A DNA stretch of 64,000 bases, from the NCBI RefSeq assembly GCF_043290135.1, contig NC_134702.1:196014491-196078490 (forward strand), written 5' to 3'. Within the stretch, counting starts at the first letter, position 1. The number at the start of each line of letters is the position of its first letter. A program made the position numbers and the translations under genes. This document shows positions 1 through 9,082 of this stretch, piece after piece. The notes under the pieces were generated by a model, which saw nothing but the letters and a program-made list of their open reading frames with translations, did not search any database and was not told where the DNA came from. The stretch comes from Rhipicephalus microplus. Its lineage: Eukaryota; Arthropoda; Arachnida; Ixodida; Ixodidae.

Positions 1-1370
1 GCAAGTCAAGTTGTGGACAGGTTGAAGGGCTTTCTGGCGATTCTGATCGCCTGAAGTAAAGTGGCAAGCCACCTGGCGACATTCTCATCATCTTAGCTGG
101 CGTCCATTGTAAGTGAACACTCGGAGGTGTCTGGTCGTTTGGGCAGATAGGTGTCAATTGTGTGCGTAGGTTGACGGCCGCAAAGGAGCTGAAAGGGGGA
201 AAAGCCGGTTGTGGCTTGCGTCATGGTATTAGAGGCGTACGTTATGAACGACGAAACCAGGTCCAATTAGAGTGATCAGGTGTGGCATACAAAGCAACCA
301 CGTCACCAAGAGTTTGATTAAAGCAGTCCGTGGTGCCATTGGTCTGCGGGTGGTAAGCAGTGCATGTGCGATGAACAATAGCGCAGTCAGCAAGCGAATT
401 TTCGATGACCTCGGTTAAAAAGTGCGGCCTCGGTCGCTGAGCTACTCTTGAGTAGCACATGGCATAGCACAAACCTATGCAGTATGAAAGTAGTGACCTC
501 TTGCGCTGTAGCAGTCTGGAGAGCACCACTCGTGACATAGTGAGTTAAGTGGTCGACTCTCAGTATTATCCACCGGTTTCTGTCAGGAGTCAGGAAAAGG
601 GGCCCATAAATATCAATACCGACACAATAAAAAGGCTGGGATGGGAATGGCAACGGTTGCAGTTCTCCGGTGGAGATGTGCGGGGGGGACTTGCGGTGCT
701 GGCATTCACGGCAAAAGCGGACCAAGTTGCGAATGAAGAAGGCATACACAGCACGCCTGTAGTATCGGTGCCAAATTTTATCATACATCTTGAAAACTCT
801 TGCGTGGCCACACTATGCGTCAGTTAAGAAGGATGAGCAGATCTCTGACCTCAAAGCTCGTGGAACGACAAGCAACCATACGCGCCCCTCTGGAGCATAT
901 TTGAGACGGTAGAGCAGGTTATCACGAATCACAAAATGGGCAAGTGGGCGCCGGAATTTTCGCGATTGCTGAACTTTAGAAATATCTGACCGAAGGTCGA
1001 GAAGGGATGCCGTCCAGGGGTCGTTGCGTTGTTCCGAAGTAATATTATCAAAGTCAAAAGAAGACAACGTGCGCTCACACGCAGGATAATTGGTTGGTTG
1101 AGCGGAGATTCGCGTCCAACAAGTAAGTGGGAAACCTCGTCTGCGTCGGAAAGTTTGCGCCCTGAACAATAAACCCCGCGTATGTCGTACTTCTGGATCT
1201 TCAAAGCCCAATGATTAAGGCGGCCAGATGGGTCTGTCAACGTCGAAAGCCAACACAGCAAATGCTGGCCGGTGACGACGTCAAAATAACGGCTATAGAA
1301 ACAAGGGCGAAACTTTCCATGCGCCGACACAATGGCTTGTAGCGACGCGGCTGCCACTGTGCACCCCCAG
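1..1370 (-). pseudogene. Decayed Ty3/Gypsy pol (RNase H to integrase), open at window start
   Basis: Reading the minus strand from 1370 to 1, consecutive frames match the 3' half of a Gypsy polyprotein. The RNase H end (929-1357) carries [19 protein letters not shown]. The pre-integrase stretch (813-1211) carries LLVVPRALRSEICSSF. The integrase zinc-finger CREC and the first catalytic Asp in VGIDIYGP lie at 387-788. The catalytic-Glu region AYHPQTNG lies at 242-538, followed by a poorly preserved C-terminal part to base 1. At least four frame changes separate these pieces, so it is dead. The usual catalytic Glu after NG is Asp here (TTDCFNQ). No RT is seen to the right of 1370, where the Mag-like element seems to begin. 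Family-level identity is solid; lineage is not resolved. Confidence 0.85.
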
Positions 1371-1384
1371 CGGTCATCAACACC

Positions 1385-1580
1385 CTGTGGGGCAGCATTC
1401 CACGAAACGTACTGCTATCCTCCCTGTTACTCCTGTGTCTCTTTCACTCTTGCCACTACTCTATTTTCGTGTCTCTGGTAAACAGATGTTGAGTAGACGT
1501 TACTACTAAAAAGAACTGTTCATCTCGTGCAACCTGGCTCAACAAAGTGGTGACCTGTACTGCCGAAGTAATGCAGAGTC
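1385..1580 (+). other. Possible 5' LTR remnant and leader of the Mag-like element
   Basis: This stretch lies between the end of Gypsy homology and the first in-frame gag ATG at 1581. It begins with TGTGGGGCAGC and contains CAACAAAGTGGTGACC at about 1541-1556. That arrangement resembles an LTR ending in CAACA followed by a primer-binding site starting TGGTGACC. No second LTR copy is present in the window to confirm it, so the boundaries are guesses. Confidence 0.25.
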
Positions 1581-2269
1581 ATGCAGAACAACGAGACGCA
1601 CCTAAACGTGGAAGCTACCGGCACAACCAATCATGACGTCTCTGCGGTCTCCCTCCAATTACCAGCTTTTTGCTACCAGCTACCAGCTTACTGGGACCGC
1701 AACCCTTAGATCTGGTTCATTCAAGCTGAGTCACAATTCGTGCTCTCTGGCGTGCGCACGGAACAACGCAAGTACCATCTCGTTGTTTCGGTGATGTCAC
1801 CAACTGCTGCCGAAGAAGTATCTGACCTGCTTTCCTGACCCACTCCACCAAACCGTACAGCACTCTTAGGCTACTCTGCTGGAGGGAACGACAGCATCAA
1901 AGCGTTCACGTATACAGCAGGTGCTCTCCGTGAAGGAATCAGGCGACCACCGGCCCAGCTACCTTCTTCGTCATATGCGTCAACTCATGAGCGGCAACGC
2001 CACTACTACTGCCGAAAACTTGTTGCGGTAACTGTTTCTGTAGCGCTTTCCTGGCAATGTGCAAATGGTACTAGCCACTGTGTCTATGTTGGACTTCAAC
2101 AGTTTGGCCAGCCTGGTAGACAAGCTCTTTGAGGTAGCCACGCCATCTGTGTGCAACGACACGCAGTCACTCAACACGAGTGCCAGTCCACAATACCATC
2201 TGACCCTGATTTTCCCATCGACGCGCTTGGTGGTCACCTAGAACAACGGGTTTGTGTTGCTGAGCGCCA
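1581..2269 (+). pseudogene. Mag-like Gag, N-terminal part, interrupted
   Basis: From the ATG at 1581 the frame reads MQNNETHLNVEATG, then a Gag-like segment with IWFIQAESQF, RTEQRKYHLVVSVMSP and AAEEVSDLL. That is the pattern of tick Mag-type Gag proteins (a W-F-AE-QF motif followed by a KY..VV helix). A stop follows the DRNP motif and another follows SDLL. After a frame change, 2059-2241 continues with VQMVLATVSMLDFNSLASL and a DKLFEVATPSV motif, also typical. The gene is cut at 2269 by the insertion at 2270. The C-terminal remainder resumes at 7371. Confidence 0.7.
2266..2269. repeat. Left target-site duplication GCCA
   Basis: GCCA precedes the TG start of the left LTR, and the same four bases follow the CA end of the right LTR at 7367-7370. 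Four-base duplications fit Ty3/Gypsy-type integrases. The duplication sits inside Mag gag, which confirms that this element inserted second. Confidence 0.75.
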
Positions 2270-3138
2270 TGTTGCGTCTCGGGGTGCTGAGTCGTATCCC
2301 ACCTCTGCCAACCAGTTGTTGCGGGTCGGAAGGAAGGTGGATGGGGGATACGAAAACAAAACCCGGTCTCTTGTGGTAGCGTGGTGTAGCTTCGGGTTGA
2401 GGAAATGAGCGCTTACAAGGTGGGGATACGAAAAAACAAACAGGTTTATGGCACTATTCACAAATATTTAGAGCATGAGGTTAAGAGTTCACAAACCACG
2501 AGCGTGGTGGTTAAACCGTTACATGGTTCAGAGCCTTCACAAACTACGAACGTGGTGGTTGAACCTTTACATGGTTCAGAGCGACGTCCCGCACTCTGCA
2601 GCGTTTTTATAAGCCCTGTCGGGCTCCTCCTTCTTGATGGGAACACCAATCACACACTCACAACAGGTGAGGGGTACGAGCATGCACGGCGCACGTGAAC
2701 ATCCAAATTTGAATCGAGATCACTGCACTGAAAGGTGGCGCCAGAGGGGCTCTTGCTCGTCGTGTGTGTCGCTGGTCGAGGGGTCCCAAGCTTCGGACAG
2801 CAGACATCAAACGGTCCGCCAATCTGTCCGCTCAATTAGCAGGGCACTTTGTGGCGGTGGTCGCCGTTTCTTCAAAGGAAGACGCTGTCTTTGTGGTCCT
2901 CTCTGGAACGGCTTACAGCTTTGTGGCGACACGACGTCTCATCCTCCGGCTAGCAGGGACAATACCTGGCGGGCATAGGCAGCCGACCAGTCGGCTACCT
3001 CTTTGAGGATTAAAAGAGCACTGCTCCCCCGTCAGCTCTCGACGCTCGTTCCAAGAAAACTGGGGTTCCAGGCGTGGGAACGCTGCCCGGCCACGCTTCT
3101 CAGCGACAGCATGGCGCCTACCGATGGCGGTCATAACA
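2270..3138 (-). repeat. 3' LTR (left copy) of the Gag-only element
   Basis: This 869-bp repeat is almost identical by eye to 6500-7366, with scattered substitutions and small indels, for example around 2330-2365 and 2455-2510. Ends are TG and CA. It contains a TATAAG motif near 2609, on the strand opposite to transcription. Several short ORFs in it are shared with the other LTR and carry no recognisable domain. Confidence 0.85.
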
Positions 3139-3151
3139 GCTTCCCCCTCGC
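3139..3151 (-). other. Polypurine tract of the Gag-only element
   Basis: On the minus strand the bases immediately before the 3' LTR read GCGAGGGGGAAGC. A purine-rich tract touching the LTR start TGTTATGACC is the expected plus-strand primer. It helps place the LTR edge, because the two LTR copies stay identical for two further bases (GC) by chance. Confidence 0.65.
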
Positions 3152-4642
3152 CAGATGAGTCACGGAGGGCAGCAGTCAACACTGCTGCTCGCAGGGACGA
3201 CGATAGGGTCAGCAGTTGAATGCCAGGAACTGGCCTTCGCTTGTGGCATGGTCCGGGTGATTGCCGAATCTTCGACAGCATTTCTGATACTCGACCACCT
3301 GTACAAGCAAGCACTAGGCCCCCTTTGAACAAACCAAGCCAAAAGAGGGATGGCAAATCAATTTTCTTCACTAGCCTTAATAAAAAGCTCACACTCAAAA
3401 CTCTCAGGACTCACTTGCGCTGAGAAACTAAACGTGCTACCTTACATATTTTACATTAAAGTTGCACAAAAAAACTAAAATATCAATTTTGATACATCAA
3501 GAGCACACCTAAATAGATTAGAAAGAGCGACGGAGCACGTCGGCGTTTCCATTCAATTTGCCCTTTTCCTAATGCCAAAATGATATTTTCAAAGAATCAA
3601 GCTCCGCCTCACAAGGCGACTGTTCTTTAATGTCGTGGTTTGCAGCCAAGTAAGGAGACACTGATCTGTCTCTACTTTAAATTTAGTACCCCTAAGATAA
3701 CACTGCAACTGATGAATGGCCTACACAATGCAAGCGCACACCTTTCCTGAAGCGCAGTACGCTATCTCATTAGAGCCCAATTTCTGGCTCAAGTAAAGTG
3801 CAGCTTTGCTTGTTACCGCTGTCGTCCTGACATAAAACAGCTGCCTGCCTCTTTTTAATCACTGACTACTTACATCGATTCTGTCCCGCTGAGAGCATCG
3901 GTCCGGAACTCGAATTCAGCGAGCGCTAAAATTGTTCTAAAGTCCGCCTTTGTCTTCGGCCGCCAACGACCGTCTACTACTTAAGACGTTTGGCTCATCA
4001 GCCTCCCAAAACCTTAACCTACGCTGTGACCTAACGGTCTACCTCAACGTTTAGGGAAAGCTTAAGGATCTGGTCATTTCATCACTCATTCGATTATTCT
4101 TGAAAGAAAACACCAACAAAACTGAGGAGATAACACTGCTTTCTAGAAGGTTCATTTGGTTAATGTAAACTGTCTATGCGAATACATCTGAGTAAAACTC
4201 ACTGGGCTCTCCTGAGCGTTCAATTACTCTCATTTCTACAGCATTGCAAAATACATGGTACTGTTAACCAGATGCATAATCCCTCAGAGTTTGTCTTAAT
4301 GACTTATTCTTACGTTACGTTGTAACCCTCTGTGTACAACACAAAAATAATCCTAGGTGCTATACTCATAATAATGCACAAGTTTTATCCTAAAATCCGG
4401 CCCCAATGACCTTCATTTCTCAATGCGCGCAACGACAGCTCCACTGTGTTGCGCCAAACTTAACCATTTTACGAAATCATCTGGACTATGTTAATATCTT
4501 CTTCCCTAAATGCCAATTCACGCCACATCCACATGAAAGCAAAGGCATACGATATTAAACTAAACCTTTGAAACACTAAAGAAAATAGAACAATTTTTTG
4601 TTTATACCTTCTCGGTATATTCGTACAAATGATTAACGGACT
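3152..4642 (-). other. Non-coding interior of the Gag-only element, where pol would be expected
   Basis: About 1.5 kb lies between the gag stop and the 3' LTR. It is AT-rich and has short frames only. I looked on both strands for DTG protease, YxDD, DAS/HHALCW RNase H and HHCC/DDE integrase patterns and saw none. The region is the main reason for calling the element non-autonomous. A weak homology to a degraded pol or env cannot be excluded by eye. Confidence 0.5.
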
Positions 4643-6208
4643 TCAATTTTCAGCCTTTAGTTCGGCGATTTTCCTTTTCAAAGATTTACTCCGAATCACG
4701 TAACTTACATAATTAAAAGGACTCATATTTACTTCTGCAATGCAACACTGAGTAACAATATTTGACCCGCCTGTGCAAAAGTTACTCATACTGACCGCCC
4801 CCTTTTCTCCTGGTTCTTTTAATCGCACACGATGGCGTCGCGGTCTCGGCGGTTGTCGAGCACGCCAGAGGCTACAAAATGCACAAACTCTAAGCAGTGC
4901 ACTGCCGTCACACCTAATTTTCCACTTCGGCCTATTCCCCGTAGGAATTTGAAAGTGACGCCAGAAGCTGGAGGGGAGCCTGTGCCATTTTCTCTTTGTA
5001 TTCACCCCTGCGCGGTATTCAGCCACTCGTTCCTTTCGACTCTGACCCTTCGGGCAAGGCCGCTTTCCCGAAGTCGTCGAACTGAACCGCGTGCTTCGTT
5101 TGGTTGGCGTACCTGGTTTCCTCCCTCTACACCTGGCTCGCCGCTTGTGCTTCCCGGATCGCCACCATTGACGTTCCTTGAGACTGATTATTGGCCTACC
5201 CTCTCGTCTTTCTTGCGACTTTGTGGGACCTGTCCTAAGCTTGCGCAGTGACGAACGCCTCCGCTTCTTCCTTTTTCTGCGATGTTTGCAAACCAGCTCG
5301 GTATTATCGCTGCACTGCTGAAGCGTGGCGTTCTTGCTCTTATCAGCCACTGCGCTAACCATGCCTACATTTGATGATGTCGAAACGTCCTCTTGAGGCA
5401 CAAAGGAGGTTTCCAGCATCTTACTGGGCCCATCAGGGTTGCTGTTACCTTCCTCATGCACGCAAGGAGCGTCTTTCGACATCATTCCTACCTCCAGACC
5501 GGCCACGGCCTCGTTCTCTGGATGCTCTACATTGATGCATTCAAGAATATGCGGGCCATTTTCTGGCGCGATCTCTTTTTCTAGCGCTTCATGACGCGCC
5601 TCAACTTCCAGCGCTTTGTGACGCACCTCACTTTCAGACTCCGGTGCGAGTCTTTCTTTCTTTTTGCTAATAGAAGTTCCAAATCTTCTGATTAGCTCTG
5701 CTTTAACAACTTCGTAGTTGTTCGCGTGCTGCTCACTGAGTCGCGCAACAACATCCGCTGCCTCGCCGGGCAGAACCGTGCGTAGCTTCTGAGACCAGGT
5801 GTCTCGCTCACACTTCAGTTGACTACACTTTCGTTCAAAGAGTCTAAGATACAGGCCCATATCCCATGATACCTCATATGGCTGCATGTACCTAGACATC
5901 TCGAACTCTGCCTCATTTTTGAGAAGTACTCCTTGCTGGAGTCCCAGCCTCTTACTCAATTCGTTATCTTGTTTAAAAAACTTTTTCTTAAGGCCTTCTC
6001 TTTCGTCTCCACTCTTTCCTTCCATCTGAGCTGCTCTTAGTTTTCTTTCGATGATGAGGCCCCATTCTTCACTTAGTTTCTCATCATCAGCCCCCAAATC
6101 ATTAATCGCTTGAATGATTATGGGTTTTTGTGCCAAACCCTTTGTATCGATCCCCAATTCCTCACACAACAGCAACAAGTCTGACTTCTGCAGCTCCCGT
6201 AAGTCCAT
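4643..6208 (-). CDS. Gag-like protein of the non-autonomous LTR element (521 aa, intact)
   Basis: An uninterrupted 521-residue frame starts at ATG 6206-6208, about 290 bases inside the 5' LTR. Residues 1-50 form a SAP-like helical pair (LRELQKSDLLLLCEELGI) seen at the N terminus of many tick Gypsy Gags. Residues 120-180 resemble the Gag core: YLRLFERKCSQLK, then LPGEAADVVARL, then VKAELIRRFG. Residues 190-300 are acidic and glutamate-rich. Residues 308-400 are strongly basic (RRKRKKRRR and later Arg/Lys clusters), which may replace the nucleic-acid-binding zinc knuckle. No CCHC knuckle is present; only a lone CAFC pair near residue 447 is seen. The role is inferred as a particle-forming, RNA-packaging protein. 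Its integrity inside an otherwise non-coding element suggests that it was intact when the element inserted. Confidence 0.75.
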   Translation of the reverse strand: MDLRELQKSDLLLLCEELGIDTKGLAQKPIIIQAINDLGADDEKLSEEWGLIIERKLRAAQMEGKSGDEREGLKKKFFKQDNELSKRLGLQQGVLLKNEAEFEMSRYMQPYEVSWDMGLYLRLFERKCSQLKCERDTWSQKLRTVLPGEAADVVARLSEQHANNYEVVKAELIRRFGTSISKKKERLAPESESEVRHKALEVEARHEALEKEIAPENGPHILECINVEHPENEAVAGLEVGMMSKDAPCVHEEGNSNPDGPSKMLETSFVPQEDVSTSSNVGMVSAVADKSKNATLQQCSDNTELVCKHRRKRKKRRRSSLRKLRTGPTKSQERREGRPIISLKERQWWRSGKHKRRARCRGRKPGTPTKRSTRFSSTTSGKRPCPKGQSRKERVAEYRAGVNTKRKWHRLPSSFWRHFQIPTGNRPKWKIRCDGSALLRVCAFCSLWRARQPPRPRRHRVRLKEPGEKGAVSMSNFCTGGSNIVTQCCIAEVNMSPFNYVSYVIRSKSLKRKIAELKAEN

Positions 6209-6415
6209 GATCGTACTGAGTGCTCGCTACTTCCACAAATAACTTTCCGAAACGGCGAAACTGAGTCTTTCGGCAAAGTTAACTACCAGTTCTAAAACTT
6301 ACCCTCTTTTAGAACCTGGTTCACTCAAAGGAAAAGCCAAGCACTCGCCCATACGTGATCCATGTCTCGAGCCAGATGCTTCTCCTGGGCCGACTGTTGT
6401 TGTCACTTGTAGCTT

Positions 6416-6557
6416 CGTATCCGACCGCTGATCACCAGTTGTTGCTGATCCCAGCTCTGATGACCCGTGTTGCTGGGGATCCTACCGCTATTCACCAGTT
6501 GTTGCGTCTCGGGGTGCTGAGTCGTATCCCACCTCTGCCAACCAGTTGTTGCGGGTC
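6416..6557 (-). repeat. Triplicated LTR-end/primer-binding module
   Basis: Read on the minus strand, three copies of a roughly 30-base module GCAACAACTGGT..AGCGGTGGGAT occur in series. The first is inside the LTR (about 6527-6557, and again at about 2297-2327 in the other LTR). The second spans the LTR/interior border (about 6476-6506). The third is internal (about 6416-6446). The spacings are about 52 and 60 bases. Each copy looks like an LTR terminus CAACA followed by a primer-binding site beginning ACTGGTG. Confidence 0.7.
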
Positions 6558-7366
6558 GGAAGGAAGGTCGCTGGAGGATACGAAAACAAACCCAGTCTCT
6601 TGTGGTAACGTGGTGTAGCTTCGGGTTGAGGAAACGAGCGCTTACAAGGTGGGGATACGAAAAAACAAACAAGTTTATGGCACTATTTACAAATATTTAC
6701 AGCATGTGGTTAAGAGTTCACAAACCACGAGCGAGGTGGTTAAACCGTTACATGGTTCAGAGCCTTCACAAACTACGAACGTAGTGGTTGAACCTTTACA
6801 TGGTTCAGAGCGACGTCCCGCACTCTGCAGCGTCTTTATAAGCCCTGTCGGGCTCCTCCTTCTTGATGGGAACACCAATCACACACACACAACAGGTGAG
6901 GGGTACGAGCATGCACGGCGCACGTGAACATCCAAATTTGAGTCAAGATCACTGCACTGAAAGGTGGCACCAGAGGGGCTCTTGCTCGTCGTGTCTGTCG
7001 CTGGTCGAGGGGTCCCAAGCTTCGGACAGCAGACATCAAACGGTCCGCCAATCTGTCCGCTCAATTAGCAGGGCACTTTGTGGCGGCGGTCGCCGTTTCT
7101 TCAAAGAAAGACACTGTCTTTGTGGTCCTCTCTGGAACGGCTTACAGCTTCGTGGCGACACGACATCTCATCCTCCGGCTAGCAGGGACAATACATGCGG
7201 GCATAGGCAGCCGATCAGTCAGGTACCTTTTTGAGGATTAAAAGAGCGCCGCTCCCCCGTCAGCTCTCGACGCTGGTTCCAAGAAAACTGGGGTTCCAGG
7301 CGTGGGAACGCTGCCCGGCCACGCTTCTCAGCGACAGCATGGCGCTTACTGATGGCGGTCATAACA
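6500..7366 (-). repeat. 5' LTR (right copy) of the Gag-only element
   Basis: This 867-bp partner of 2270-3138 starts TGTTGCG and ends ATAACA. It is followed directly by GCCA (7367-7370). Because the primer-binding side faces left, this is the promoter-bearing 5' LTR. I did not identify a clear TATA box in the transcribed orientation. Confidence 0.85.
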
Positions 7367-7370
7367 GCCA
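7367..7370. repeat. Right target-site duplication GCCA
   Basis: This matches 2266-2269. Mag-like gag resumes immediately after it. Confidence 0.75.
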
Positions 7371-8345
7371 TTACACCACTCCACGTCACCGAAACCGCAG
7401 CCGAAGCTCCCCGCGTTGTGGACGTGCACAACTGTCTGGGTTCCTCACACCACCTGGTACATGCTATTACCATCGCCGTCGGACAGGACGCGCGTCACAG
7501 CCTCCAATTTTTCTCGTTGCAAGGAAACGGTGATGACTGGTCAAGGCCAACCCGAAAGTCGCCTGTTTCGCGCCATGGACAAAAACATAGGCGAGCAGTA
7601 CCTGGTAGACACTGGTGCAGAGGTCAGCAATATTCCGGCTCCAAAATCCAACCAAACCATAACCCTGATCTCCTACATGCAAGCTGTCAACGGTAGCAAG
7701 ATACCTGCATACAAATCGCGGTCACTCACTCTGAACCTAGGCTTGCGCCACCTGTTTCGTTAGGTTTTCCTCGTCCCTGACATACGGGCCGACTTCCTAA
7801 ACCACCATGACTGCTGGTCGACGTGAAATGGCAACGCATGCTAGACACTACGACACTGCTTTCTGTCCATGGTATTGTTACCCATGACTCGAACATAATA
7901 GAACTCACTATAACAGCGGCCGATGACTGTTTCGCAGGACATTTTCAATAATTCTGAAACATCACGCAACCGCCTGACTAAACATATTCCGTGCAACATG
8001 ATGTCTGCTACCATATCATCAAAACTGGTCTACCTGTTTTCGCTCGCCCACAGCGACTTGCTCCAGATAAGCTCAAAGTAGCCACGGCTGCGTAAGAACA
8101 CATGTTGGAGCTTAGAATAATATGCCCATCATCAAACAGTGGAGCGTCTCCTCTCTACCTCGTTCCCAAAAACTCAGGTGACTGGAGACCTTGCGGTGGC
8201 TACCGCTCCTTCAACGCAAAAACTATTCCCGACCGGTATCCCCTCCCTAAAATTCACAATTTCAAATCAGCCCTACATCGCACAACAGTTTTCGCTAAAA
8301 TCTACTTAGTCAAAGCTTTTCACTGAATTCCTGTTGCTTTCAGGC
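7371..8345 (+). pseudogene. Mag-like Gag C-terminus, protease and RT start, broken
   Basis: After the nested insertion the plus strand shows an Arg/Ser/Pro-rich Gag tail (RHRNRSRSSPRCGR). Next comes a degenerate zinc-knuckle region with CYYH. An aspartic protease follows with the active-site motif YLVDTGAEVSNIPA (about 7597-7640) and the flap-side SRSLTLNLGLRHLF. After several frame changes, 8040-8335 encodes the RT start: LELRIICPSSNSGASPLYLV, then GDWRPCGGYRSFN, then IPDRYPLPKIHNF and a terminal KIYLVKAFH. The YxDD box, RNase H and integrase are missing. Multiple stops make it non-functional. Confidence 0.8.
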
Positions 8346-8349
8346 TTTC

Positions 8350-8950
8350 AGTTATGCAGAATTTGAAATACGAGAAGTTCGCTTTTGATTCACGTGTTGT
8401 GAAAATCTGTGGGCATACATTGCATTGAGCTTTTCCGCAGGGATGGAACCTTTATTGAATTTTGACAGGGTTTATTTTTGCTCTGAAAATAATGTTCTTC
8501 AGGTTTTTATCCCCGCGGTACCCCACGTGAGGTGGCTTCGCGAAAATTGAAGTTTGTCGTTTGCTTTGCCTGATTATGTTGAATAGGCGGGAAAGTATGT
8601 TGTTGATTCGTGGCACAGATGAGGAGTAAGTTAGTACAAGGTTCCTTAGGGAAGTCCTTATAGATACTCTGTTTTGTCTCCTAATTGTATCATTCCGGTT
8701 CACGTTGCGAGCACGTAGTATGACAATGTCAATAATGTCTTCAGGATAATTTTGTTTCAATAAAGAATCTTTTAGGTGTTCAGCATGTCTGTCGAATTCC
8801 TGCATATCGGTGCATATTCTTCGGTACCGGTAGGCCTTAAGATATGGAATACCGTTTTGCAATGTTGGATGAGTTATCTCATGCCATGGTGAAGAGAGGA
8901 CCTCTCCCGAAACTGTTGGGAAATAATTATATTTATCCTTGTTGACAACG
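8350..8950 (-). pseudogene. Penelope-like element fragment (region between RT and GIY-YIG)
   Basis: On the minus strand a frame from about 8940 to 8350 reads HPTLQNGIPYLKAYRYRRIC, then RHAEHLKDSLLKQNYPEDII, then PPHVGYRGDKNLKNI. It ends with a Cys-rich HPCGKAQCNVCPQIF. That order (GIPYxxxxRxRRIC, PP.V.YRR..NL.., CGKxxCxxCP) is typical of Penelope-like proteins downstream of the RT domain. One stop codon (after PVKIQ) interrupts it. No RT core or GIY-YIG nuclease is seen on either side. It adjoins a long (AT)n tract. Confidence 0.7.
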
Positions 8951-8973
8951 CTCCCGTTGTGCCATATCCCATA

Positions 8974-9082
<109 letters not shown>

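Larger units (their letters stand above)
2270..7366 (-). mobile_element. Non-autonomous LTR retrotransposon with a Gag-only ORF, nested in the Mag-like element
   Basis: Two direct repeats of 869 and 867 bp, both starting TGTTGCGTCTC and ending GGTCATAACA, bound a 3.36-kb interior. A purine tract (read on minus: GCGAGGGGGAAGC) abuts the left LTR at 3139-3151. A primer-binding-like ACTGGTGAATAGCGG abuts the right LTR. Both fix the orientation as minus. Flanking GCCA duplications are present. The interior has one long minus-strand ORF (4643-6208), Gag-like, directly downstream of the 5' LTR. No protease, RT, RNase H or integrase homology was found in the interior on either strand. This matches the class of terminal-repeat elements that keep only gag and must be mobilised in trans (inference). 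Confidence 0.8.
1385..8345 (+). mobile_element. Mag-like Ty3/Gypsy retrotransposon remnant, split by a nested LTR element
   Basis: Two plus-strand blocks on either side of 2270-7366 belong to one element. The left block (1581-2269) is the N-terminal two thirds of a Mag-type gag. The right block (7371-8345) holds the gag zinc-knuckle remnant, the protease and the start of RT. The order is collinear, and the junction carries the 4-bp duplication GCCA expected of insertion. The RT stops before the YxDD box, at about 8345, where minus-strand Penelope-like sequence starts. The left limit is inferred from the end of Gypsy homology. Many stops and frameshifts show it is old. Confidence 0.75.

Noticed and set aside
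2405..3006. Several ORFs of 80-114 codons repeated at 6649-7234
   Set aside because: They lie in the LTR pair, overlap on both strands and show no domain; duplication is explained by the LTRs.
4832..5251. 139-codon plus-strand ORF
   Set aside because: It is antisense to the Gag-like ORF and has no independent motif.
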